A DNA stretch of 64,000 bases, taken from Bacteroidales bacterium (lineage in GTDB: Bacteria > Bacteroidota > Bacteroidia > Bacteroidales > UBA4417). Under the pieces are notes generated by a model. The model was not told the origin of the DNA. It saw only the letters and a list, made by a program, of their open reading frames with translations, and did no database searches. The position numbers were made by a program, and so were the translations under genes. This document shows, in pieces, positions 1 through 9,218 of this stretch (the stretch's first letter is position 1; each line of letters begins with the position of its first letter). Where the stretch lies: the NCBI GenBank assembly GCA_016707785.1, contig JADJGZ010000011.1:62001-126000 (forward strand). Direction: 5' to 3'.

Positions 1-1
1 G

Positions 2-520
2 ACTCATACCATTACCTGGGATGGCCGAAATGCAGATGGTGCGCTGGTTGAAGATGGGATCTACCAGGTCTGGGTGGAGTATTCCAGTGAGAATTCAGCT
101 AACGGACAACCTGCGGGGCCTTCAACATCAATACCTTTTCACAAAGGCCCGGTCACAGATCATATCACTCCTGCCAATCTCACTTACTTTCAGGACATGA
201 TTCTCGACTGGGTACCCATGGGTGTGGGTGTGAAAGAAAGTCCTGCTGTAAATCCGGATATTGTTATTTATCCTAATCCTTTTGCTGAAAACACAAATAT
301 CAAATTCAGCCTTGATGTAAAGTCACAGGTTCAGGCCTGCATCATTAATTTTGAAGGAAGAAAGCAAAAATCAGCGATTAATGAAATTTGTCAGCCCGGC
401 ACCTACTCATTCGAATGGGATGGGACTGATGAAAACGGGAAACGGCTGAAAGCTGGTATCTACCTTTTACAGTTAACAATCAATGGGAAGAGTTTTTACA
501 GGAAGCTAATCCTGAGATAA
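2..520 (+). CDS. C-terminal part of a secreted T9SS-sorted protein (5' end outside window)
   Basis: The reading frame is open from base 2, so the gene begins upstream and the in-frame ATG at 74 is not its start. The first residues (TWDGRNADGALVEDGIYQVW) look like a FlgD-type Ig fold or the end of a DUF2271-like periplasmic domain; a segment with 'VEYSSENSANG' and 'LTPANLTYF'-type residues follows. The last ~90 residues (from about IVIYPNPF) form a typical T9SS type A sorting domain containing another FlgD-like 'WDGTDENG' turn and ending KLILR. The product is therefore probably exported and attached to or released from the cell surface. Function is unknown because the N-terminal domain is missing. 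It converges on hutI with a 39-bp gap and no clear terminator. Confidence 0.8.
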   Translation, partial: THTITWDGRNADGALVEDGIYQVWVEYSSENSANGQPAGPSTSIPFHKGPVTDHITPANLTYFQDMILDWVPMGVGVKESPAVNPDIVIYPNPFAENTNIKFSLDVKSQVQACIINFEGRKQKSAINEICQPGTYSFEWDGTDENGKRLKAGIYLLQLTINGKSFYRKLILR

Positions 521-559
521 TCAAGAACTCATTTCAGAAAAGTCATCAGTAAAAATTCC

Positions 560-1810
560 TTACTGGATTTTTCCATTGAGTATGACCGTATCTACCTTAT
601 TACTTCCAAAGGCATAAGGCATGAATTCCAAAGAAGGGATTGGTTTTGTAATAAATACATTCGCCTTCTTCCCAATCGCTATGGAGCCCAATTCATGACT
701 AATTCCCATTGCATATGCAGAGTTTAGCGTAACTGCATGAATAGCCTCTTCCGGGGTCATCCGGTATTGAATACACCCCATCGACAAAACCAGTTGCATA
801 TTCCCGGAAGGTGATGATCCCGGGTTAAAATCACTAGCCAGCGCAACAGGCAGGCCTGAATCCATCATTTTCCTGGCAGGTGCGTGCACCATCCCTAAGA
901 AGAAAGCTGCTCCGGGCAGAATCGTAGGCATGGTTTCACTGTCTTTAAGACTCTCTATTTCAGCATCCCCGGTAAATTCAAGGTGATCAACTGATAATGC
1001 CCCATATTTTACCCCGGTTTGAATTCCTCCGGAATAATCCAGTTCATTGGCATGTATCTTGGGTTTCAGGCCATATTTTAAACCAGCCATCAGAATTCGT
1101 TCTGTATCTTCAACCGTAAAAAACCCTTTATCACAAAATACATCTATAAAATCAGCCAGGTCTTCCGAAGCTACCAATGGGATCATTTCATTGATAACCA
1201 TGTCAACATATTCACTTTGCCTTCCTTTATATTCAGCAGGAATTGCATGGGCTCCGAGGAAGGTAGCTTTGATGGTTAACGGTGAGAGTTCTTTCAGTTG
1301 GCGAATCACCCTTAGCATTTTTAACTCATCGTCAGTATTCAATCCATATCCGCTCTTGATCTCCACAGCACCTGTACCCAACCACATAATTTCTTCAAGC
1401 CTTTCCAACGCCTGGGCTATCAATTCTGTTTCTGTAGCATCATGCAGACGCTGGGCTGAATTCAAAATCCCTCCCCCCCTGCGGGCAATTTCTTCATAAG
1501 ATAATCCTTTAATCTTATCAACATATTCAATTTCCCTGCTACCGGCATAAACCAGGTGAGTGTGCGAATCACAAAAACTAGGAAAAACCATCCGTCCTTC
1601 TGCATCTATTACCTTAATCCTGCTCTTTTGAGGCTCATCAGGATAAAACAAATCCTCCATTTTGCCAAATTCTTTTATCACCCCTTTGTCAATTAAAAGA
1701 AACGCATTCCTGATAGTATTTACAGTGGCCATCTCTTTTCCTTTAACAAATGGCCTGGGATCATATTCTACATTGACTAATTCACTTATGTTCCTGATGA
1801 GTATTTTCAT
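560..1810 (-). CDS. hutI: Imidazolonepropionase
   Basis: This enzyme hydrolyses 4-imidazolone-5-propanoate to N-formimidoyl-L-glutamate, the third step of histidine breakdown, in the cytoplasm. The 416-residue length is normal for HutI. Visible family features are the metal-binding SHTHLVYAG near residue 80, KSGYGLNTDDELK, FLGAHAIP, HANELDYSGG, SVDHLEFTG and the C-terminal ASDFNPGSSPSGN, all in the order expected for the amidohydrolase fold. It starts at an ATG. No hutH, hutU or formiminoglutamate gene is next to it, so the rest of the pathway must lie elsewhere. The identification is firm from the motifs. Confidence 0.95.
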   Translation of the reverse strand: MKILIRNISELVNVEYDPRPFVKGKEMATVNTIRNAFLLIDKGVIKEFGKMEDLFYPDEPQKSRIKVIDAEGRMVFPSFCDSHTHLVYAGSREIEYVDKIKGLSYEEIARRGGGILNSAQRLHDATETELIAQALERLEEIMWLGTGAVEIKSGYGLNTDDELKMLRVIRQLKELSPLTIKATFLGAHAIPAEYKGRQSEYVDMVINEMIPLVASEDLADFIDVFCDKGFFTVEDTERILMAGLKYGLKPKIHANELDYSGGIQTGVKYGALSVDHLEFTGDAEIESLKDSETMPTILPGAAFFLGMVHAPARKMMDSGLPVALASDFNPGSSPSGNMQLVLSMGCIQYRMTPEEAIHAVTLNSAYAMGISHELGSIAIGKKANVFITKPIPSLEFMPYAFGSNKVDTVILNGKIQ

Positions 1811-1935
1811 AAAAATTAATTGGTAAAAAAATATTGGAGCCTTTGTTTATTATTGTACATCCATCATACAAACTGTGCGGGTAAAATTAATTAATCTGTA
1901 TCAACCATGGTTCAAATTCGTTACAATACTTTTAT

Positions 1936-1943
1936 TACTTTTG
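1936..1943 (+). promoter_or_regulatory. -7 promoter element, first C10 protease
   Basis: TACTTTTG matches the Bacteroidota -7 consensus TAnnTTTG and lies 40 bp before the ATG at 1984. No convincing -33 TTG at the usual spacing. Confidence 0.45.
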
Positions 1944-1983
1944 GAATCCAAATTCATCAATTGATAGTCAACAAATTCACAAC

Positions 1984-4104
1984 ATGAAAATGCGATCCTT
2001 TCTACTTTCTTTAGCCTTGTTATTGGCTGTTTTTCCTGCAGTTCTCGGGGGCATAGTCCAGAAAGAACAAGCACAACTCGTTGCTACTAACTTTATCAGC
2101 GAACGAATTGCCAATCATCAGGTTGACTGGAACCTTTCAGATATTTCCATAAAACTGGAAGCTGTTCTTGGAGATGAAAATGCGCCGTCCCTTTATGTTT
2201 TTTCCAATAATGGCGAAGGTTTCATTATCGTTTCCGCGGAGGATGGTCTCAACCCAATCCTTGGGTATTCATCTGCAGGAAGCTACCCTATTGAAGGGAA
2301 AGTTCCTTCTTTTGATGGTTTAATACAAGACTTCGTTTCCCAGGTACAATTTGTCAGGAGTCAGGCAAACTACATCAGCCTTGAATCACAGGCTGCATGG
2401 AATCATTATCTTTCACAGGATAACGACTCCTATATGGCTACTACTGATATGGGGCCTCTGATGACCTGTCAGTGGAACCAGGACAGCCCATATAACCTGT
2501 TATGCCCGGAGGACGCAGCCGGTCCTGGTGGACACGTTTATGCAGGATGTGTTGCCACTGCCATGAGCATGATTATGTATTATTACAGGTATCCTCTCCA
2601 GGGAATAGGCACTCATAGCTATTATGCTTCTGGATATGGCACACAAAATGTAAATTACAGCAATACCCATTATGATTGGGATGCCATGCTGGATGCTTTG
2701 AATGGCAGCAGCGGGCAGTGTATTCCAGCCGTTGCAGAACTTCAGTATCATGCAGGTGTTGCAGTGAACATGCAATATAGCCCAACAGGTTCAGGAGCCT
2801 ATAGCGTTGATGTTCCAGCTGCATTAATTTCCCATTTTGGTTATTCTACTTCCACACAATATGCTGCACGCTCAAGTTACAGTGCAACTGTTTGGGAAAA
2901 TATGGTTGTTGAACAACTGGATGCTCTGAAACCTATCTATTACTCCGGAACCGACCCTACACCTGTCACCGGTGGAGGACATGCCTGGGTTTGCGATGGA
3001 TACCAGGTTAATGGTTCTTCTAAGCTTTTCCATTTTAATTTCGGTTGGGGTGGATATGGCGACGGATTTTACACCCTTGCTAATCCTAATGGATTTACTA
3101 CTCAGCAAGGGATGATAAGGAATATTGTTCCTGCCACTAATTTCCCTTATGGCTGTTCAGCACATACCATTACAGATGCAAATGGTTCCTTTGAAGATGG
3201 CAGTAGCCTCCGCCTTGATTATGACCCGAATTCCGATTGTACATGGCTCATAGATCCAGCAGATTCAGTAAATGCAATTACTTTGACCTTCGTCCTCTTT
3301 GATGTGGATGCCTCAGATGCCCTATATATATATGATGGAGAAAATGATTCTGCTCCCCTGCTGGCAACTTATACAGGCACATCAGTTCCTCCCAATATTT
3401 CATCTACCGGTGGAAAGATGTTCGTCAAATTTGTCACCGATGGTGCTACTGAAAGTAAAGGCTGGTTAACAGAATACCATTCAACCTACCCGACTTACTG
3501 TAACAGCACTACCACTATGACCGCCGCATATGGAGATATTACCGATGGCAGTGGTCCAAACAATTATAATAATAATGCCATCTGCAAATGGAAAATTCAA
3601 CCTCCTTATGCTATGGATCTCACCCTGACATTTACCGCTTTTGATCTGGAAGAAAATGACCAATTACTGGTTTATGCAACAGGGAGTTCCAATATCCTCC
3701 TGGCAACGCTCACAGGTAATGATATCCCAGAACCTATAGTTTCACCTACCGGTGCTTTCCTCCTTATGTTCAAAGCAAATGGATATGATCCTGCCGGTGG
3801 TTTCGAGGGTTATTATACAACCTCAAATGTAGGCATGAAAGAAATTGCCGGAATTTCAGGCATCAGTTTATCTCCAAATCCAGCTGAAACTTTCACCACT
3901 TTGCGCCTTTTGAATACAAAAGCACTTGATATGGAAATTTCCATCACTGACATGACTGGTAAAAAACATTTCACTGAAATGGTGAAAGGTTCAACCGGCA
4001 GTTTGGAAAAGACGATACAACTTGATGGATACAATTCAGGTATGTATTTCCTTAACATAAGCACTGTTCAGGGTACAACCTCCAGAAAATTCATTGTCCG
4101 CTAA
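1984..4104 (+). CDS. C10 family (streptopain-like) cysteine protease, T9SS-sorted, copy 1
   Basis: Secreted papain-fold protease of 706 residues. In order: signal peptide (1-~22), a Spi/C10 propeptide (~24-120, with 'QAQLVATNF'), the C10 catalytic domain (~150-390), two CUB-like beta-sandwich domains (~395-500 and ~505-615), and a T9SS type A sorting domain (~625-706, 'SLSPNPAET', ending RKFIVR). The nucleophile is Cys189 in AGCVATAM and the catalytic His is His333 in GGGHAWVCDGY; FNFGWGGYGDG follows as in streptopain. The catalytic core resembles SpeB, interpain A and PrtT, which are made as zymogens. No staphostatin-like inhibitor gene lies beside it. The substrate is unknown; extracellular protein degradation is the likely role. 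Two paralogs follow in the same orientation. Confidence 0.92.
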   Translation: MKMRSFLLSLALLLAVFPAVLGGIVQKEQAQLVATNFISERIANHQVDWNLSDISIKLEAVLGDENAPSLYVFSNNGEGFIIVSAEDGLNPILGYSSAGSYPIEGKVPSFDGLIQDFVSQVQFVRSQANYISLESQAAWNHYLSQDNDSYMATTDMGPLMTCQWNQDSPYNLLCPEDAAGPGGHVYAGCVATAMSMIMYYYRYPLQGIGTHSYYASGYGTQNVNYSNTHYDWDAMLDALNGSSGQCIPAVAELQYHAGVAVNMQYSPTGSGAYSVDVPAALISHFGYSTSTQYAARSSYSATVWENMVVEQLDALKPIYYSGTDPTPVTGGGHAWVCDGYQVNGSSKLFHFNFGWGGYGDGFYTLANPNGFTTQQGMIRNIVPATNFPYGCSAHTITDANGSFEDGSSLRLDYDPNSDCTWLIDPADSVNAITLTFVLFDVDASDALYIYDGENDSAPLLATYTGTSVPPNISSTGGKMFVKFVTDGATESKGWLTEYHSTYPTYCNSTTTMTAAYGDITDGSGPNNYNNNAICKWKIQPPYAMDLTLTFTAFDLEENDQLLVYATGSSNILLATLTGNDIPEPIVSPTGAFLLMFKANGYDPAGGFEGYYTTSNVGMKEIAGISGISLSPNPAETFTTLRLLNTKALDMEISITDMTGKKHFTEMVKGSTGSLEKTIQLDGYNSGMYFLNISTVQGTTSRKFIVR

Positions 4105-4127
4105 CCCGGTAGTGAAATAATTATTCT

Positions 4128-4154
4128 AAAGCCACCTCCGGGTGGCTTTTTTTT
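4128..4154 (+). terminator. Rho-independent terminator after C10 protease copy 1
   Basis: Perfect 9-bp stem AAAGCCACC / GGTGGCTTT around the loop TCCG, followed by a run of T. Confidence 0.88.
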
Positions 4155-4253
4155 GTAACCAGAAATACAATACTGCGTCAAACGAACATTCTGATGAAGA
4201 AAGAAAAAAAATAAACCACATCTATTCATTCAAAACTAAAACATCAAAGTATC

Positions 4254-4610
4254 ATGACAAATCTTTATCAAATTCTTCCTGAACTCGATATGCAGGAAAT
4301 GAATTATATCCAATCTATTGTTAGAAATTTCAATGAAAACCAACTGGTGAATTTCGCCAATATGTACAGGGTAAGACGTCGTGACCCACAGATTGTGTTA
4401 TTAACCGCACTTATTGGCTTTCTGGGAATTGCAGGTGTTCACCGTTTTATGCTCAACCAGATCGGGATGGGTATCCTCTATGTATTTACCGGAGGGCTAT
4501 GTTTTATCGGCACTATCATTGACCTTATTAATCACAGGCAACTGGCTATGGATTATAATATCCAGGTCGCAAATGAGTTATCCCTCTGGATTTCAAAGAT
4601 GCCTTCATAA
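4254..4610 (+). CDS. TM2 domain membrane protein
   Basis: 118 residues. The N-terminal ~45 residues are soluble and polar (MTNLYQILPELDMQEM), followed by RRRDPQIVLLTALIGFLGI, GVHRFMLNQIGMGILYVFTGG and GTIIDLINHR, which is the TM2 domain: two membrane helices joined by a short turn with the conserved G-x-HRF and D near the end. TM2 proteins are widespread and their molecular role is not established. It sits between two C10 proteases, each of which has its own terminator or promoter, so shared function is not implied. Starts at the ATG at 4254. Confidence 0.85.
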   Translation: MTNLYQILPELDMQEMNYIQSIVRNFNENQLVNFANMYRVRRRDPQIVLLTALIGFLGIAGVHRFMLNQIGMGILYVFTGGLCFIGTIIDLINHRQLAMDYNIQVANELSLWISKMPS

Positions 4611-4671
4611 AATTTTTCAAAGGAAAAAGGGTTTAAGAGTTAGGAATCGGATAATGCCTTAACTTTTTTCA

Positions 4672-4679
4672 TACTTTTG
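4672..4679 (+). promoter_or_regulatory. -7 promoter element, second C10 protease
   Basis: TACTTTTG (TAnnTTTG), 16 bp before the ATG at 4696, which predicts a very short 5' leader of about 10 nt. Confidence 0.5.
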
Positions 4680-4695
4680 GAGAAATTTCTCCATT

Positions 4696-6789
4696 ATGCT
4701 CTTGAAGTTCAACCTTTTCCTCGCCCTATTCCTGGCCGCTACCTGCATATATGCTGCGCATGTTACAGAAACTAAAGCCCGCCAGGTTGCCTCAATCTTT
4801 CTTAATTCAACATTGAATTCTGATGCCAGGATTTCAGAAGAAATTGTTCCTGCTATCCTGGATGAAAACGGAAATATTGTGATTTATGCATTCAAAATTG
4901 AACCGGTAGGTTTTATTTTACTATCTGCTGATGATGCATCTTTCCCGATTCTTGGCTATTCATTCGAAAGCAATTATGATCTTAATAACCAGCCCGGGAA
5001 TTTTAAAGCATGGCTTGAAGGTTATAATCAACAAATCAGTGCTGCTATTCAAAATAATCAGCAACCTGATGTGAAAACTGTTGAAATGTGGAACTCGCTT
5101 CAACAGAATTCCGGTAACCAGGTTTCTAAAGGGGTTATGACTACTGTTTCTCCACTCCTCACCAGTACCTGGGACCAGGGCTCTCCTTATAATTATTTAT
5201 GTCCATCAGATGCCGGGGGATCCGGAGGACATGTCTGGGCCGGTTGTGTTGCCACTGCTATGTCGCAGGTAGCAAATTACTGGCGTTGGCCTTTGCAGGG
5301 GGAAGGATCGCATGGGTATTATTCCAGTTACGGATACCTTTCAGCTGATTATGGAAGCACTACTTATAAATGGGAAGAAATGACCAATGCATCTAATGGC
5401 ATCAGGAATTTTGAGATGGCTCAAATCCAATACCATATGGGAATTGCAGTGGATATGATGTATGGTGCCAATGGTTCCGGAGCATACAGCGATGATGCTG
5501 CCAATGCACTTATTAACTATTTTGGAATGGATGGAGGGCTTCATCTGGAATATGCCCCATCCCCTATCAATGAAACCTGGAAATCACTTTTAAGAACTGA
5601 ACTTGAAGCCGGCAGACCCATGTATTATCATGGATTTGGATCAGGCGGACATGCCTTCAACCTGGATGGTTACCAGGGTACTGACTATTTCCATTTCAAC
5701 TGGGGATGGAGTGGTTCTTATAACGGATATTTCTACCTCGACAACCTGAACCCCGGCGGCAATACTTTTACCGAAGGACAGGGAGCAATTGTTGGAATAC
5801 AACCCACCGGGAACTATCCATATTACTGTAATTCAACGGATACTCTCAGAAGTCTGAATGGTACCATTGAAGATGGCAGCGGACCAACCGGCAGTTACAT
5901 TGAAGACCTCAATTGTGGCTGGTTAATTATTCCTGAAGATTCCATCGTAAGCATCACCCTGACTTTTCATCGGTTTGACCTGGAAAACGGGAGTGATTTC
6001 CTTACCGTTTATGATGGTATAGATGAAGATGCACCTGTTATTGGAGTTTTTACTGGCAGTGATGCCCCGCAACAGGCTGTCTCCACTGGTGGTGCCATGT
6101 TTATCAAGTTTACCACCAATAATGCAATAAATCAGGGAGGCTGGTTTGCTTCCTATAGTTCAACCAGGGCTACTTATTGTTCAGGGCTTACTATTCTTAC
6201 CGCTCCCGAAGGTTCTCTCAACGACGGCAGCGGAACTTATAACTACCACGAAAACAGCCTTTGTAAATACAAAATATTACCTGACAGCGCGGAATCCATC
6301 ACCCTGCATTTTGATCAGTTTGACACATTTGATGAGAATGATTTCCTCATGATCTTCAACCTGGAAAACAATGATCTTTTGCAAACCCTTTCCGGAACTA
6401 GCATCCCCGGCGACCTCTTTTTCAATACCGGAAAACTATTGCTTATGTTCCACTCTGATGCAGTCAATAACGGACAAGGCTGGAGCTTTTCCTATACGTC
6501 ATCCAATCTAACAGGTGTCAATGATTTACTGAGTGAGAGCAACCTGAGGGTATTTCCTAATCCTGCCAACCAAAGTATCAGGATTACAGCAAACAACTTA
6601 TCGGGAACCGGTTGTTTACTCACACTGTCTGATATGAAGGGTAACCAGCTTATCAGCGTTAACAGGCTTGTAAACAACAAGAAACTTGATGAAAACCTGG
6701 GTGTTGAAAATATTCCCGAAGGTGTTTACCTGCTGAGGATTGTTTCAGATGAAATGATCATTAACCGGAAAGTAATCATCAGGCATTGA
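4696..6789 (+). CDS. C10 family (streptopain-like) cysteine protease, T9SS-sorted, copy 2
   Basis: 697-residue paralog with the same plan as its neighbours: signal peptide (to about residue 20, 'CIYAAHVTE'), propeptide with 'KARQVASIF', catalytic domain with nucleophile Cys184 (AGCVATAMSQ) and His319 (GGHAFNLDGY), FHFNWGWSGSYNGY, two CUB-like domains (each opening 'YC' and carrying 'DGSG' and 'LNCGW/LCKYK'-type strands) and a T9SS sorting domain ('RVFPNPANQS' to the C-terminus). All catalytic residues are present, so it should be active. Its own promoter and terminator suggest separate transcription from copy 1. Substrate unknown. Confidence 0.92.
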   Translation: MLLKFNLFLALFLAATCIYAAHVTETKARQVASIFLNSTLNSDARISEEIVPAILDENGNIVIYAFKIEPVGFILLSADDASFPILGYSFESNYDLNNQPGNFKAWLEGYNQQISAAIQNNQQPDVKTVEMWNSLQQNSGNQVSKGVMTTVSPLLTSTWDQGSPYNYLCPSDAGGSGGHVWAGCVATAMSQVANYWRWPLQGEGSHGYYSSYGYLSADYGSTTYKWEEMTNASNGIRNFEMAQIQYHMGIAVDMMYGANGSGAYSDDAANALINYFGMDGGLHLEYAPSPINETWKSLLRTELEAGRPMYYHGFGSGGHAFNLDGYQGTDYFHFNWGWSGSYNGYFYLDNLNPGGNTFTEGQGAIVGIQPTGNYPYYCNSTDTLRSLNGTIEDGSGPTGSYIEDLNCGWLIIPEDSIVSITLTFHRFDLENGSDFLTVYDGIDEDAPVIGVFTGSDAPQQAVSTGGAMFIKFTTNNAINQGGWFASYSSTRATYCSGLTILTAPEGSLNDGSGTYNYHENSLCKYKILPDSAESITLHFDQFDTFDENDFLMIFNLENNDLLQTLSGTSIPGDLFFNTGKLLLMFHSDAVNNGQGWSFSYTSSNLTGVNDLLSESNLRVFPNPANQSIRITANNLSGTGCLLTLSDMKGNQLISVNRLVNNKKLDENLGVENIPEGVYLLRIVSDEMIINRKVIIRH

Positions 6790-6807
6790 AAGCATTAACC
6801 GATCTGA

Positions 6808-6838
6808 AAAGCCATTGCATCAAGCGATGGCTTTTTTT
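6808..6838 (+). terminator. Rho-independent terminator after C10 protease copy 2
   Basis: 8-bp stem AAAGCCAT / ATGGCTTT with an 11-nt loop and a T tract. The -33 box of the next promoter lies inside this hairpin. Confidence 0.8.
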
Positions 6839-6845
6839 ATATTTG
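6815..6845 (+). promoter_or_regulatory. Promoter of third C10 protease
   Basis: -33 TTG (6815-6817), 20-bp spacer, -7 TATATTTG (6838-6845): a full match to the Bacteroidota consensus. The ATG follows at 6862. The promoter overlaps the terminator of the upstream gene. Confidence 0.7.
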
Positions 6846-6861
6846 TACTAAATTCTGACCT

Positions 6862-8985
6862 ATGAAAAAACTGGTTTTCATCCTGCTCATACTCCTGGTT
6901 CCCTCATTTCTCATTGGAAAAACCGTTTCAGAAGAAGTAGCAAAAATTGTTGCCATCAACTTTTATTATGAAAAAGCCATGATGGCAGGCAATCAGGCTT
7001 CCACTCCACTGAATGCCTCTATAGAGAAGACATACAGAAGTGTATCCGGGATACCTTTATACTATTCATATAAGATCAATAGCGGAGGGTATGTCCTGGT
7101 GGCTGCTACCGACCTGGTAGTGCCCGTTCTGGCCTATTCTTTTGAAGGTTCCTTCGAACGGAATTTCTGTAATGTTTCCTCCTGGATGTCAAGGTATGAG
7201 GAGGAAATTGAACAAGCCATCACTGATCAGAAGCCACAGGATATCATTATAAAAAATGAATGGAAAAGACTGGAAACACTGGATATATCGCAACTCAAGG
7301 CGATTAAAAGTCCTTCTTCAGTGTCTCCTCTGCTGGTTTCCAGGTGGAATCAGGATAAATATTACAATGGTGAATGTCCTGAAGACCCTGCAGGTCCGGA
7401 TGGAAAATGCTATGCAGGCTGTGTTGCAACTGCCATGGGACAATTAATGAATTATTATCGTTTCCCGGAACAAGGCCAGGGCAGTTATACATACTATCAT
7501 CCTGATTACGACACATTATCAGCCGATTTTTCTGCCACACAGTATCTTTGGAATGGTATGCCCGGATCGCTAAGCACATCAAATCATCCCATTGCCAACC
7601 TGTTATTCCACCTGGGTGTTTCAGTCGACATGGATTATGGGCCTGATGGCAGCGGGATGTGGAACCATAAGGCAGCCTACTCCCTCAAGACCTATTTCAA
7701 ATATGGGCCTGAAACCAGGTATTTCTTCAGGGATAGTACATCTATCGACTGGGATAGTATTCTTATTGTTAACCTTGACCAAAGAAAACCACTTTACTAT
7801 GCAGGGTGGGCAGGAGTTCAGTCGACCAGTGGCCATGCTTTTGTTTGCGACGGTTACCAGGGGACAGATTACTTCCATTTCAACTGGGGGTGGGGAGGTC
7901 AATCAGATGGATATTTTTACCTGAACAATCTTACACCGGGAGGCAATAATTTCAATTATGCCCAGGAGGTGATTCCTATGTTTCCTGATACAGTGAACAA
8001 TGTATATCCCGGTTATTGCAATGGCCATACAGAAATTAATTTTATACGGGGATCCATTGAAGACGGAAGTGGTTGGAATAATTATCAGCCCGGGTCTTCA
8101 TGCAGTTGGTTGATCAATCCCCAGGATCCGGAATATGATTCCATTCAGGGTTTAAAAATTACTTTCGCACGAATGGATACGGAATCCGGTGAAGATGTCG
8201 TGTATGTATATGATGGTGATACAACATCTGCCCCTTTGCTGGGAACCTATTCAGGCAATACCCTTCCACCTGTCATTACATCCTCCGGAGATAAGGTACT
8301 TATAGTGTTTGAGACAAATGAAACTGTAAATATGGGAGGATGGTTAGCTGACTTTGAACCTATATTTCCTGTATATTGTTCCGGAACAACTCAAATCACA
8401 GAATTGAGCGGCAACATCAGTGATGGAAGCGGTGATAAGAACTATATCAATAATTCACTTTGCAAATGGAAGCTACTTCCTGCAGGCGCCGGTTCTGTTA
8501 CACTCACATTTACCTCTTTTAACCTCCCTGACAGTCTTGATGTTTTACGAATTTTTGATATCGCTACAAACCAGCTGCTTGGGGCTTTTACCGGCACAGA
8601 GCTCCCTGAATCTGTTACTTCACCAAGTGGAAAAATGCTTCTCATGTTTTATACGAATAAAACGACTTCAGGTCAAGGATGGGAAGGATATTATTATAGT
8701 TCACTTGTAGGCGAGGAAAATCTGCTTCCTGAAACTTCTGATCTCCTGATTACCCCTAATCCATCTGATGGAGTTTTTACGGTCAAATGCAATTCTAAAG
8801 TAAAAGAGGATATGAAAATCAGTGTAAAAACATCGAAAGGGCAACTCATTTACCAGAAAAACTTCCAGTTATTACCCGGTTTAAATCAATTTTCTATCGA
8901 TTTAAGCAGATTTCCAAAGGCTTTTTACCTGCTCGAAATGTCAACAAATCATCATCAAAACCAACAAAAAATCGTAATCAACTGA
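6862..8985 (+). CDS. C10 family (streptopain-like) cysteine protease, T9SS-sorted, copy 3
   Basis: 707-residue third paralog. Signal peptide (~1-19), propeptide with 'EEVAKIVAINF', catalytic domain with nucleophile Cys187 (AGCVATAMGQ) and His325 (SGHAFVCDGY), FHFNWGWGGQSDGY, then two CUB-like domains ('YCNGHTEI', 'YCSGTTQI') and a T9SS sorting domain ('LLITPNPSDG' to the end). It shares the active-site block almost word for word with copies 1 and 2 but differs in propeptide and C-terminal region, as expected for old tandem duplicates. Extracellular or cell-surface proteolysis is likely; the target is unknown. Confidence 0.92.
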   Translation: MKKLVFILLILLVPSFLIGKTVSEEVAKIVAINFYYEKAMMAGNQASTPLNASIEKTYRSVSGIPLYYSYKINSGGYVLVAATDLVVPVLAYSFEGSFERNFCNVSSWMSRYEEEIEQAITDQKPQDIIIKNEWKRLETLDISQLKAIKSPSSVSPLLVSRWNQDKYYNGECPEDPAGPDGKCYAGCVATAMGQLMNYYRFPEQGQGSYTYYHPDYDTLSADFSATQYLWNGMPGSLSTSNHPIANLLFHLGVSVDMDYGPDGSGMWNHKAAYSLKTYFKYGPETRYFFRDSTSIDWDSILIVNLDQRKPLYYAGWAGVQSTSGHAFVCDGYQGTDYFHFNWGWGGQSDGYFYLNNLTPGGNNFNYAQEVIPMFPDTVNNVYPGYCNGHTEINFIRGSIEDGSGWNNYQPGSSCSWLINPQDPEYDSIQGLKITFARMDTESGEDVVYVYDGDTTSAPLLGTYSGNTLPPVITSSGDKVLIVFETNETVNMGGWLADFEPIFPVYCSGTTQITELSGNISDGSGDKNYINNSLCKWKLLPAGAGSVTLTFTSFNLPDSLDVLRIFDIATNQLLGAFTGTELPESVTSPSGKMLLMFYTNKTTSGQGWEGYYYSSLVGEENLLPETSDLLITPNPSDGVFTVKCNSKVKEDMKISVKTSKGQLIYQKNFQLLPGLNQFSIDLSRFPKAFYLLEMSTNHHQNQQKIVIN

Positions 8986-9070
8986 TAATAAAGTACATAT
9001 TAATAGTTGATTTCCAGTAACTTAGACTAACAAAAAAAGTCTTAGCCTCTATTTCTTTTTTTTAGCCTTG

Positions 9071-9078
9071 TATATTTG
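9071..9078 (+). promoter_or_regulatory. -7 promoter element for OmpA/TSP3 gene
   Basis: TATATTTG matches TAnnTTTG and lies 141 bp before the ATG at 9219, which predicts a long untranslated leader, a frequent feature of abundant outer-membrane protein mRNAs. Confidence 0.45.
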
Positions 9079-9218
9079 TATATTTAACACGAAATTTGCA
9101 CTACTTGTAAAGGTGTTTCTATCAAAATAGATAGTATTACCATTTGCGTGATTTTTGATTAATAAACAAGCAATATCGAACCACACAAAACAAACATTAA
9201 AAACAAAATTAAATAGCT

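Noticed and set aside
4254..4610. TM2 gene as a possible inhibitor of the flanking C10 proteases
   Set aside because: The product is a two-helix membrane protein with no propeptide-like or staphostatin-like sequence.
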